Of a stretch of DNA of 64,000 nucleotides, positions 49,700 to 62,770 are shown in pieces. Every line of letters starts with the position of its first letter. Positions within the stretch are counted from its first letter, which is position 1. The notes beneath the pieces were generated by a model, which worked only from the letters and a program-made list of their open reading frames with translations, had not been told where the DNA came from and did not search any database. The stretch is from Vanilla planifolia (lineage: Eukaryota; Streptophyta; Magnoliopsida; Asparagales; Orchidaceae). The translations under genes were made by a program, and so were the position numbers. The DNA lies in the NCBI GenBank assembly GCA_023846275.1, contig CM043875.1, positions 23,378,593-23,442,592 on the forward strand, written 5' to 3'.

Positions 49700-51367
49700 A
49701 TATTAAATTTTTGTCCTCTCAAATTATCCTATATCAACCCAAGCAAATACCAAGAATTGAGGAAAGCAAAAAATGATAGTTTTGTTATATATAGTAGAGA
49801 TGAATCACGAACATGAATTGATCACAAAAGGAGATAAATATTGGAGAAAAATTATTTGAGAAACAAATTACTAAAATACCAAATGATGTTAAAAAAATAT
49901 TGAATGAGTGATCAAACTTATAGAAAAATAATATTATTTTAACAAATATATAAATATTAAAATAAGAGTAATTAAAAATATCAAATGCTGTTAAAGAAAT
50001 TATAAAAAGTTTATAACTTGTAGAATTTGAAGAATAATAAATATAAAAGTAGTTAGATAAACTTTTGAAGGTCATTGAGATCAAAAAATTCAAAAAATAT
50101 AGTTATATATAAGATTTAATGTTAAGTTTTTTAATAATTTCTAAAATCCCTAAAATCTAAATCATTGACGAAAGAGAAACATGAGAAATGACAAAGAAGG
50201 GATGTAAAATCACTATGAAACGAAGCATCGACGTGGAGGGAACTATCGAGAACATTTGCATTGAAAGGTGAAAGGAGAGATGATGTTAGTTGTGTGGTTT
50301 CAGAAAGAGGAAGTCACAGGAAGGGTGGGAGCTTAACAGAATTTCGAAAAACTTCAAAAAGAGAAGTTGCGGTTGCCAAATGGGTTAGGAAAAATTTGTG
50401 AAGCTCGACCATGAATCATTAAGTGGAATTTTTGGTAAACTTTTGTGAGGAAAAGTGATGGAGCAATCTTCTTGTCGGCATGAGAAAGAAGTGAACTTTG
50501 GAAAATTCATTATAGCAGGCAAGTATAGAAAGGAAGATGAATACGACACTCGAGTCCATAAAAGATGATACCCAAGTTGTGACCATTCTAATAAAAGTTG
50601 AGATCTATGCTGAATAACATTTTTAAATGATAATTGTGATATATCTCATAATCTGTGTAATAAAAGAAGTATTTCAAAAAAATTTTAATGAAATTATTTT
50701 TTAATAGAGATTTTGGAGACAGTCCTAACAACATTCACTTTGCATCAATCAAAGTCTCTTTGAAATTGATATAAATTATTGAAGTTATTATATAAATAAT
50801 AGGTATATTATAATTAAAAATTAAATATTAAATATATAAATATATTAACGATAGTAGAAATGTAGAAAATGAATTCCCTCTTTACCTTTTCCGTTAGTGG
50901 CGTTGACGAGACTTAATTTCTCTTGGAGAAATCATCAATTTGAGTAAGGAGAAATCTTCTTCGATCAATTTCTTCCTTGCCAACCTTGTTGTGGGAGACT
51001 TTGTTGATCAGATGGAAATCACGAGCTTGCCAAATGAAATCTCATTCTACTTGAATGAATGACAACAAAGCGAAGGTCAAGTTCCTATTAAATTAAGCAT
51101 CTTATTGTGTTTAATTAGTAGATTTTGGAGTTTTCCTAATCTATTCGTGATTGCTCATCATGATAATTAAAATTAAGGTAAATGCGTTGAATTTTGTTAG
51201 TTTCAAATTTCAAGAGATTGTGATAATAATCAATATATTATAAATAAATTTATTCTTTTTCATGGATATAAAAGTGAGGAAGAAATTTGATGAAATTCAA
51301 AAATTGGAAACTTTTGGTTGTAAGCACAAAAATGCAAAGTAGAAGCCAAGTAAGAAAAGAATTAAAA

Positions 51368-51414
<47 letters not shown>

Positions 51415-54330
51415 TTAATTTAATTATTTTTTAAATGCATAAACACTTAAGATATTAAATAGCATTAGATATCAATATATTAAGATTGAAATATTAATTA
51501 ATTTAATCATAAAATAACTTAAGGAGATCATGAAAGTTATAATTAAATATATTCCCATTGTGTGAGATCAAAAAGTAAAATCAATTTAGGGGATAGATTC
51601 CCAACACATAGATTAAGTCAACTAATCAATTAATTGTGATATAAATATGCTTATTTATTTATATTTCTTAAGCATATTATAAAAAAAATAATATTTCTTG
51701 CTTATATAATAAAATTGATCATATCAATATATTTGAATTTAAATAACAAGATTAGTATGAATTATTATTAATAAACAAGTAAGATTTAAATGTAGATGAA
51801 TTTGAAAGAAAAGAAATAAGGAACTAAGATATATATAATTGTTTATAATGAAATATAATATGAGAATGACACATTGAATGAACAAGATAAAATAATAAGA
51901 AATATACTTTTCCTTGTGATATTATCTCCATTTTTTTGTAATATTATCTCCTGACTTGATTGTGGTATTTAAGACTATATTATTCTTTGCTATTAGTACT
52001 TTGTATAGGATGGCTAGATATGATCATAAATCATTCTATGATATGAAATGACATTAGATAATATGATGATTGACGTTCTAGACAGTTGTGACTAACTGCT
52101 TTTGAACTAGTAGAGTGGTTAGATGTGGGTGTGTGGCCCATGCCAAGGATGTTGTTATTAACTTACCTTCGATTTTACAAGGTAGTTGAGTGGGTTTCTA
52201 TAATCATACCAATGAGAATTGATATAATATCATTTGATTGATATTTATACAAGTGGAGACATACCCATTAGAAATCTTTTGATAGATATTAATATGGATA
52301 TGATATGATGTGCGAGTAGGGATGATAGTCAAAGGAAAATAAAGCCTAATTAAACTAAGAAATGAATTAAGAAAAAAATATTGAATAAATAAATAGAAAA
52401 AGGCGTTAGTAAAATAAAATATAAATTTAATCAAATAAGTCATTTATTTATTACTATTTTTCAGTGTGATATAATTATTATTTCTACTTATGTCATTTGT
52501 TATTTAGTTTGTAACTTTATTATTTTTTACATTTATTGTATTATATCACCTTGCTACTTACAATTTATCCACTGAGTATTTTTAGGCTTCTTTCTCATAC
52601 TTATATTTCAGGCTAGCTAGGTTCACAATACTAAGATAAGGACTTAGTAGGATTAAAGATTCAAGTATATAATAAAAATTTGTTAAGGGATCTATTATGT
52701 GACTGAGATGTAAATTATATGATATTATCTTGATTTTGTTGTTATTTGATGTTGAGGCACTATAAAAAGTGGTTTCTAGTTTGCATTTTATGTCTTATAG
52801 ATTATTGTGGATTATGTGAATTTGGTTGATAAAAATTATGGTTTGGATGTGGTTTTTAGTTTTAAATTTTATGTGGATAATAAATTTTATTTTTTGATGT
52901 GATCTTAATTATCAATATTTATTTGATGATAAAATATTATATGTGAAAAATGAACAGTTTATATGAGAGACTATTCATTCATTTTTTTGAATTATAAATA
53001 ATATAATTAGATTTAAATGTTAGGGAAAATTTTGGTTGAAATTAATCTAAATCATCATTCGCTACCTATAAGATTAAGTAGAGTACAACATCGAGTGAGG
53101 TAGCACCATTGGTAAGGGGTGTACTAAGAGAGATGTTGTGTTATTGTGAACCATCAGAAGGAGGTGATCTAAGGAGAAGTAGAAGTAGGAGTAGAGGACT
53201 AACTATAATAAAGAGAAACGAGAAGTTGTAAAATTTTTTGGAAAACTCACTATAGTTGAAGGAGGATGCTAGAAGCTAGAGAACAAGGAGACAAAAGATT
53301 TCAATAAGGAATAATAAAGGAAATATAGCAGTAATAACCTAAGAAGAGGAAAGGAATTATTTATTCAATTCCTTTTGATTTAAAGTATATAATAACATGG
53401 TTGCATTTAGGTTTTAGTAAGAATTGTATTTAAAATAGTTGAGATGAAAGATGAGATGAATTAAATGTGTTTTGAAGTGAAGCTAAGAGGCTCAGATTAA
53501 GAAATTTATTTACTACAACATATCGTACAACAACATCGTATTGTATGATCATACTAAGACGTTCCCATTGGTCAAACTAATATGAGGATAATTAAGCTAC
53601 AATTGAGTTGTCGATTAAGCGTATAAGGATAATATGGGCATTGTATCAGTACAATAGGTTGAACTATCATGTTCACCATACAAGGGTGATATTGATATCA
53701 ATCTTGTACGTAGTAGTTGAGAAAAAATATACGATCGTATTAGTACCTATACAAATATCATATTATTGATTCTTTAGGGGCTTAAGATAGGATAGTATGA
53801 GTATGATGAGTGGAGTTGCATAGAATGATAAGGAAAGATGTTAAATCTATGTGTTAGACAAGCCTGAGAGTAAATCATACTAGAGCTATACCGGTATATC
53901 ATAATAATTAAATTTTGCTTGATTGTGCTTGATGATTAGTTTTTATGTCTTAAGTAAAACAAAATTTGGCTAAGATTAAGCAGTTAGACATGAATGATGT
54001 ACATGATCATAAGATACAATGTGTCAAATTTCTACTTATAGTGAGATTTTGCAAAGGAAATCGTACTAAGTGATGATCATAAATGCTTATGAGTTTAATT
54101 GTATTGTATGATTTTCATATCTTATTAGTGTGATCAATGAGTGAGGTCAATATATTGGTGAGAAAGAAAATGAGAATTATTTATTAAAATATAGTTTATC
54201 ATACTATATGATAATTCAAAAATAATAAATATTTAATGAATAATTAGTTTGGAAGCTAACATAGGATCGTGTGGTATGACCTTAGTGATTATATGATATG
54301 TTTAGAGGTGATACGTGTCATAGATGAGCT
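49700..54330 (+). other. AT-rich region, probably old Tekay-type LTR sequence in plus orientation
   Basis: No coding domain recognised. The stretch 52,540-52,640 (cttgctacttacaatttatccactgagtatttttaggcttc) resembles the reverse complement of 14,640-14,712 in the intact LTR. Two moderately GC-richer islands (50,160-50,580 and 50,880-51,080) occupy places comparable to GC-rich parts of that LTR. The assignment is tentative. Confidence 0.3.
51371..51413. repeat. (TTA)n microsatellite
   Basis: About 14 uninterrupted TTA units. Confidence 0.95.
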
Positions 54331-54334
54331 TACT

Positions 54335-57300
54335 ACAAGTTCAAAAATTACAACCAATGACTTCCTGTGTGGCAATTAGGAACACCAATCCCTAGTCTAA
54401 CCATACCAAAATATAAAAATTCATAAAATAGGAAAAAAGTTGGGTTAGGAATCTTTGCAAACCTCTTTTTATAGTGATTTGTACTTTACAAGTGGTGAAT
54501 AGTTGATTAATCCAACATTAAATAATAATTATTCAACTTCTCAAATTATCAATCAAAGAAAAATGGTTGTGTTTTTTGAATTTTTCTTAAATCCAGTAAA
54601 GCTAAGGACATGAAAAACCACTCCTATAAGAAGAACTTAACATCTTAATTAATAAGTACTCCATAATCTGGCTCTTAAATTACTTTAGAGTAGTAGGTTT
54701 TTGTTTCCAGTGAACCAAAACTTGGTTTTATGAATTTTCTTGTTCTTTCCAAAAGTCAAATGATCCATGATATTCCCTACATCCTGATCAAACTATTGTT
54801 GCATAATAGGTGGAATACTCTTGGTCTAGCTCCTTGAGGGCTTTGTCTTATCTTCATGATATTTATTTAAGAAGCTTACATAAAAATTATGATTTTTTTA
54901 ATAAATTTGATCAATAAGTCACATTATTGATATTTTGAATCACTTTAAATGGTTCATCACACTTTCATATCAATTCATGATGCACATGTTGTTTACTAAC
55001 CTTCCAAATCTATGGAGTCAACTTCAATAATAATTTGTCTCCTACATTGAATTCCACTTACCTATCTTTTTAATCTACATACTCCTTCATTCTTTTTCCA
55101 ACTTTTCTCAAGTTGTTACAAGCTTTCTCAAGCATTTCTTACTTTTCTTTAATATACTTGTTTGCTATAGGACACTTATTAAAGGTTTATTACATAATCA
55201 GTAAGAGAGTAATAAGTTGTCTTAAAACCAACTCAACTCCATTACTAAGGACTTAAGTAAGTTATAGTAAAACTATGCACTATCTTACAACTCCAAACAA
55301 TTCTTTTAACTAGTGATGTAATACCTCAAGTATTCTTCCAATAATTGGTTTATTCTCTTACTTTGTTTATTAGTTAAGTGAGAGCATAGCTGTATAGAAT
55401 TTTAGATTAATTCTTATCAAATTGAATAATGAAATCTAAAATCTCACTATAACTCTTGTATTCTAGTTACTTATAATATCTTTAGGCATACTAAAATACT
55501 TAGCCACATGTTAGTAAAATAAATCAATAATTTTGTTGATTTGGACAAACTAAAGGTGTAGAAATTGTTGCCTATGATTTCTCTAAAACTGGAAGAGGTT
55601 ATAGTAAAATTACTTCCTTAGTTTTCTTTACCTTTTCTTATTGGCATAGAAAGCAAGTTTTGACATAGAGCTCAATGTGAGCCTTTATTTTAAACCAATA
55701 GTAGGAATGGAATAAGAGATTTAGCATCTTTTTTCTACTAAAATGTCTACCTATTATGATTCATGTGACTTTTTAAGTAGCTAGCTTCATAAAAGATAAA
55801 TATTCTTTCACCTTTGAATACCAAGAGTCCATCTTAATTCCAATACTATCTTATAAATTTTTCTCAAATAGATTATTAGAATTTATAGTATTGAAGATGT
55901 TCAATAGATTATTAAAAAGTATAAAAAAATTATATATTAATTAAAGTTAGATGTCCTATATAGTATTTTAAAACTATTTAAAGATTGGTATTCTAAATCT
56001 GTAATATAGATTATTAAGTTGGGTTGGTGACAAGACATTAAATATTAAGTATAAAATATTACACAGTAATTTTTGTCACATGTAATTTCATACATATAAA
56101 ATAAAAAATTTAATATAAACTCTATGTAAAATATTTTAATAAAAAAGAATAACACTAACTTTAGATTACTACCAAGAAAATAAAAGTTATTGAAATTGCA
56201 TATCTTTTTGGTAATGATGTCTTGTAGTTTCATAGGTGTTGGCATCTAGAGTGTCAAAGAATAAAAAAGTAATGTGGTGGTAATTTAGGTTAATAAAAAA
56301 TCTTGGTAGTGCTGATAAAAGTGAGAATTTATTTGATTATCAGCTCTTTTGATATAAGGTCTCTCACATTCGATCCTTATCTGTCATAAGAGATTTAGTT
56401 ACCAGCTCTCTCAATGGAAGGTCTCTTACCTTCGATCCTTGTCTCTCATAAGAGAAGTTAGAATCTCTCTAACTATGAATTGGGTACACATACATTATTT
56501 ATAAAAGTAAAAACACACAAAAAAAATTTGTATTCTATCATTTTTTTGCTTTTACAGTCTTATGAATATCCTTATCTATAGAGACCACAAAGATTCATTG
56601 GTAATTTTTAAAATAAAATTAAAAAAAATATGACAAAATCAATTGAATTAAGTAGTTCTCAAAATGGTCATATGTTTCAAGTGATGGTAATGATGACCAG
56701 CAAAACAACAAGGCAAACGGTGCAGCAAAGCTGTCAGTTTGATTTTTGGGTTAATGTTGGTTAGGAAGAACAGAACGGGTTAGTAAGGCTGGCAGATTAA
56801 TGCAGGTCATGATGGGTTGTTGTGGGTAATGGGTTGGTATGGGTTGAGTATGGGTCAAATACTATTCGTGGGTCAACTCAGGTCACTTGGGTATGTGGGT
56901 TTACTCGGGTGATGATAGTGGCTGCTAGCAGTGACAATGATAAAGGTTAGTGGCAATGAATGGTTACAGTCAATGAAATCAATAAAAAATTAATTTTATA
57001 TATTTTTAAAGAATTTTTCAACCAACATTTGAACCAATAGACTTGTGAAACTAGTGCAATGCAACAAATTTGTGTTTGTGAGCTAATATTAAATGTTCCT
57101 ATGTCACCTAGTCTAACAGCTCACTATAAGTCTCATCATTAGCAGCAACCTAAATTATGTCCATCATATATGTTTCCACACAAGTAATAGCATAGATGAC
57201 AACAAATAACTCTTTTTAACTTAATGCATCAATAACCTGATTATGCCTACCAAGCTTGTGCTTCCATACAAAGTTATATTTTGTTCGGAACTCTTACCAA

Positions 57301-60300
57301 AAAAAGCTTGCTTTTGTGACAATGTCTTTAATATTTTAAAATATGTGTTGGCAACATTGTTAGTCTGCATAATACATTATGCTTCTAGCAAGTACATCCT
57401 CCAAATTTGAAGACAATGCACCACAACAACCATTTCCTTTTTATGAGAAGAATGCTTTTGTCTTATACCATTCGACTTCCTACTCCAAAAGTAATAAGGT
57501 GGCCTTCCTAGACCAAACCCTTAAATAATCTTCTCCAATGCATTTTTGTGCACCTCAAATGGTAACTCAAGTCAGGTAATTGTAATAGTAATTCACTAGA
57601 AATGACAATTTTGAGTTTATCAAATACCTCTTAATAAGAAACAAACCAATTCTATCTTTAACTTTTCTTTATATCTATCAATATGAGAAGCTTCATTGAG
57701 TATCCAATAATGAATATGGATAGTAATTTTTTGAATTAAGAAAAGTCCTCAGCTCGTGGACCTTTGTTGGAGCTTTCAAATCCATAATTATTTGCACCTT
57801 CTTAGGATCCATTCTTATTTGATGATTAATAACCATGTGTCTAAGAAACAAGATCTTTTAGAAAATTTGTATTTTTTCTTCTTCGCATGGAACTTAAAAC
57901 TCTTTTAGACAATACTTTTCTCAAATGCATTATATGCTCTTCAAAAAGAGTTCATATAAAGCATAATATCATCTAAGTTAATACAAAAACTCATCAACTT
58001 ACTCATAAAGAACATTGTTCATTAAATTATGATATTAGAGGCATTTGTTAAGCCATAAGGCTATATTAGGTCACAAAAGTGGTCTTAACTTCATTTCTAG
58101 TTACAACTCTGACTTACAGATATCCTAATTATAAGTCTGGCCTACTGGCTTAGTGAACCTTGTGGTCTTGTAGATTGACCAAGCAAATCATGCACCAAAG
58201 GAATAGGGTACTTATTATTAACTTTCACTTTGTTTAGTGCAGAATAATCCACACACATCTACAAAGAGCCATCACGCTTTCTTTGAAACAACATTGGTGC
58301 ATGGAAATGAACTTTATATGGTTAAATGAAGCATATTTTATCAATTCATTCAATTATTTGCATAATTCAACTAACTTCAATGGCTATCTGGTATGGTGGA
58401 CATGCAGGAGGCATAACACAAAGCTACAACTCAATTTTATAATCAATCTCCCTTCTTGGAAGTAAACTTTAGGCAACACTAAAGGCATAATATTTACAAA
58501 TTCTTTTAAATTTTTTACAATTGTTTCATGTACCTCACAAACCTAATCTTTCTTGATCTCAATTAATGTAGCAAGGAATGCATCCTCACCAATTTTCAAG
58601 CCTTTTTCTAGTTTCATTGTTGAAATACATCATATTTTGTTCTACATTACAGTTTTTTGTTCCCATATAGATGATAATAAGGAATAAAGAAAAGAGTTGT
58701 CTCTTATATCATCATAATCTTACCAAGGTGAGACATTGGGGATATTTTAGACTTCTTACAAAATTCTATTCCAAGTCAAATCAAAATCATCCAAAGGAAT
58801 GACTAGAAAATTGGATTTGTTTTATATAACTTCTTAAAGTTAGTTGCACTCCATAAGCCGTTTCAATTATAACTTGAGCCTTTTTATTCACTATTTTTAA
58901 GAAACACACTTACAACCCAAATTTTTAAAGAAGCCTTATAGCCACAAAGGTATGTGTAGCACTCGTGTCCACCATTGCCATAATCTCTTGGCCATTCTTC
59001 TTCACCAAGACATGCATCATCAAAGAATGAGTAATAACCAAATCACTATCGATTGTGTATAGTAGTTTAATTGAATCAACTACTAAAAGATTGAGTAATT
59101 ATAAAGTATTAATAATTATAATAACTTTTTAATCATATTTGTCATTGGTTTTCACAACTACGAAAGCATTAAGCTTCACATGCTTTGGCCAATCTCTAGC
59201 TTGACGAGGTCCACTGCATAGAAAACAACCTTGGAAGGAAGATGACTCATGTATCTACTTACCTTTATCATTCTTCTCACCCTCGCTATGCTTCCTTACA
59301 TCCTTTTTCTATACTCCTCTCTTCTAATTGTCTTTCTCTTTAGATTTTGAATGGATATTTGAAGATTTAGAAATTTTCAAGTCCATAAAAGCATTAACAA
59401 CAATGATTGCACTTGGCAAGTCCTTCACATTTTTTTGATAAAGCTTCAATTATGTCCAAGGTTGTATCTTAAACAAGAAGTTAATATATTCCGTCGTAGC
59501 TCCATTATGATTCAGCATCTTCAAAGCTTCTTTAGCCACCCAAGAAGTATTACAAGGGAGAAAATGGTTCTCAATTTCTTAATTTTTTCCCATGTATCAA
59601 TCTTTGACCTTCAAGCAGTTGCATCATCAATGATCATGTTCTCTAACACAATTTTGCATCTCTTATGACATACATGCTAAAAATAGTCACCTTATCTATG
59701 CTTGACACATGAGCAATAGTGAAGTATTACTTTATGTCTGACAAAGATGTTCTCCAACTCCTTAGCATTCTTGGTGCCATTAAAGTACTTTGATTTGAGA
59801 ACCCTTAAGGAGTGCCCATTCGTTTGTTAAAAATTTGTATTTCTAATTACTCCGTGCATGATGGACAACTTGCAATGCAGTTCATCTTGCTTACAATGGA
59901 TGCACTCGTAATGTCCAGCAAGCATTTGTTGGAGACTTTCTACAACCAACTCTAAGTGCGTAAGATAATCTAAAATGGCATGCGAACCTTCTCTATCAAG
60001 TGTAGTGCCAAAGTGAACTTCCATCCTAAAATCCTTTCTCTGAGTTCATTGATTTAGCTAGCCATCATAATGAATAAGGCTCTAATATTAGCTATCATAG
60101 ACAAGTTGGCTACATATTTAAGAAATGCAACTAATTGCTTCCTATGTGTTGATAAGAAACTTCAATCTCTAGTGTAACCTTACTAAAGCACAAAATCACA
60201 AAAAATAAGAAAAATTATGGTTGGGAAAATACCTTCACTTTGCTAAATGTCATGAAGTAATGTATAAGAAAAAAGTAACATACAAGATCACAAGTGTTTT

Positions 60301-60475
60301 CTTAAAACTCCTTTTGCAATGATTTATACTGTTATAAGTGGTACAAAGTTACTCAATCTAATACTAAGAAACAATTCTTTAACTTTCCCAACCACCAATC
60401 AAAAAACAACGATCACACTTTTAGAATTTCTCCTAGATCTACTGAAGCTAATGATGTGAAGTAGAGAGTGTTGGT
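54335..60475 (-). mobile_element. Decayed short-LTR Ty3/gypsy element (Reina-like chromovirus)
   Basis: Minus strand. LTRs at about 60475-60095 (5') and 54640-54335 (3') share blocks such as gcttcctatgtg / acttcctgtgtg, tcaatctctagt / caatccctagt, tgatttatact / tgatttgtact and caaccaccaatc / caaattatcaatc. A damaged PBS (ggctctaatattagc on the plus strand) lies at about 60,077-60,091. Short LTRs, ~6 kb size, the CFLC zinc-knuckle context and the RT type fit Reina-clade chromoviruses. Boundaries are approximate. Confidence 0.7.
55000..60060 (-). pseudogene. Degenerate gag-pol of the Reina-like element
   Basis: Minus strand, stops ignored. Gag start partly open at 60024-59827; zinc knuckle near 59,170-59,230 (CFLCSGPRQARDWPK, the last Cys changed to Trp); protease near 58,945-59,000 (MAMVDTSATHTFV, with Ser in place of the active-site Gly); RT near 57,700-58,280 with CVDYSALNKV, YGLTNAS and LDDIMLY; integrase near 55,640-55,700 with CFLCQ of the zinc finger. 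Multiple stops, frameshifts and active-site changes show that it is dead. Confidence 0.75.
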
Positions 60476-60978
60476 TGTAAGGATTAGAAGATATGATTTG
60501 GAGATTGTATAAGTATGATATAACTCAAAGCGCATATTTACTTCTCAGTTCATATATTCGAATTGTACAAGTATGATCTAAAGTAGAAATTTAAGAACTT
60601 GGGAAGGAATTTATAGGAATAAAATGACTTAAGAAGTATGTCATTTATGTGATATATAAAGATCATTTCACATATATTTTATTATAAAAAACTTGTAAGA
60701 AGAGGATATTTAAATAAGAGTAATGAAGTTCTTTATAGTAACAGATAGATAAACCTATAATTTGTGAGGTAGCATGATATTACTTTTCATATTTTGATAT
60801 GTTTTTTTTCTGACTATATTCTCTTATGCTAGTAAATGCTTATGCTTTTCTTTAAGGTTTAATATGATTTTGATGGTATTATGCATTACTTTTCACATAG
60901 AAAATGAATGAAAGAAAAAGATGTGTTAAAAAGTCTTTTGCTCTATGAGACCATAAGAGATGAAATAAGAATATGATA

Positions 60979-61190
60979 AGATCGCCTTCTATTATCATAG
61001 GCACTTGGACTGAGGACCATGATAAGTAGAGACAATACCATCACAAGATACTATGTAGTGTGAGTAGAGTAATAAATATTATGAGATCTTTTCCTACATT
61101 CATTATAAGCACTTAGATTTAAGTATATAATAAGTAAAGACTCACCATCATAAGTATAAGATATTAGATAGATGAGTGGTGGTTACATGA
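60979..61190. repeat. Diverged ~105-bp tandem duplication
   Basis: Units begin agatc at 60979 and 61084. Shared words in order include cattataagcactt / tcataggcactt, gataagta(ga/aa)gac and ccatcac(a)aag/ccatcataag. Confidence 0.6.
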
Positions 61191-61459
61191 TAAGTGATGA
61201 TTTAATATAACATCCTATAAAGTGAGGATATTAGTTATATAAAAAAATAAAGACCTAACTAAAGACATGAGAAAGATAAAAAGATGAAAGTAGAAATAAA
61301 TAAAAATATAAGAAAAGAAAGAAATGATATGAGTTTTATATGATATTAGTACTATATGATGATTATAAACATAGGTATGATGCATACAATTGTATATATA
61401 ATAAATTCAATACTTTTATATCTTTTATAGTTGTCATGCATTTCTTACTACTCCATCTT

Positions 61460-61462
<3 letters not shown>

Positions 61463-61515
<53 letters not shown>
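61463..61515. repeat. (TA)n microsatellite
   Basis: About 26 uninterrupted TA units. The Tyr-Ile run in the overlapping plus-strand frame is a product of this repeat. Confidence 0.97.
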
Positions 61516-61517
<2 letters not shown>

Positions 61518-62454
61518 TTTTCATAACACTTTATTTACTTATTACTAATAAGTTTTCTGTTGAGTATATTATAAGCATTACTTACATAATAGGCTAAGTT
61601 ATAAATATCATAAAGCTAAGGATTTCTAAAAAAATACCATGGACCCTAAGTATGAAGGTGTTTTATTTATGAGCTTTGTCAAAGATATTGTATGTTAGGA
61701 ATGTTGTGCTATTTCAGGGAATGTTGTGCTATTTTGACAAATAATTTATCTATGTATTTTTCTAGCTTATGAGTTATTTGATAACTTTGAGACTATATAC
61801 ATTGCTTTTATAAGGTAATTCTATTTATGGTGATATATGTATTGTGATGTTTTATCATCATCCTTATTTAATTTTGATTTGTGTCCTAGAGATGTTACTG
61901 CTTACTTTACTTTTACCTAGTAATTTTATATTTGGGTAGTCATTAAGTTTTATTAAGATTGATAGGATAAGGAGTGACATGCAATCCTCAACAATTTGAG
62001 ATTGTAAGCAATGACCAATTTGATGAGATGATTATATAGTCTAATAAGAACCTGAAAGTAATCAGATGATGCACTAGATGCACATAACATGGTTCAATAA
62101 GTAGGAATTAATGGTCTAATAGTGCAAAAAAGTAGTCTGATAGAAAGAACTTGTTTAGGTTTAAAGGGCCCCTTAGGCTCCAAAAGTAAAATAAACATAA
62201 TAAAAAATATAAATTATAAATAAATATTAATATAATATATACTCTATCTATAAACTATAGGAATAAAAAGTGACAAAGAAAGAGGAATATAATACTCCAG
62301 TCTTTGATAATGAGATAGATGTTTTAGCATTATTAATATATTTAGCTTTTTGAATGTTTTTTGTATGTTAAGTTACTTGAATATAACTTTTATGCTAAGT
62401 TAGAAGAGCATAATGGATAATGACTTGTATGTAATAATATAATAAGAAATTTGG

Positions 62455-62770
62455 TGTCAACAATATTATAATGAAGTGAGATATAATCTTGAATAGTGAT
62501 AGTACTATGAGGAGGTAAGATATAGCCTTTAGAGATGATGATATCATAGGGAGGTGTGATATAATCATGAAAAGATGAGATATAAGCCTTTAGTGATTAT
62601 GATGCCATGAGGAAGTACAAGATGAGCCTTAGGTTATAGAGATGCTAGTCGAGATATGATATGAGTCTTGAGTGATGATGATGCTATAATAAAGTAAAAA
62701 ATAGCTAAGAGTGGTGATGATGCCATGTCGAGATGTGACATGGCTCTCATGGTATTGATAATAGGACGGG
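62455..62770. repeat. Degenerate tandem array of ~40-60-bp units
   Basis: Repeated words gatgatgatgc(c)at, ggaggt(a/g)agatata and gcctttag recur about seven times in order with variable spacing. The units are too diverged for a single clear period. Confidence 0.5.

Noticed and set aside
61340..61597. 85-codon frame with a Tyr-Ile run
   Set aside because: Generated by the (TA)n microsatellite.
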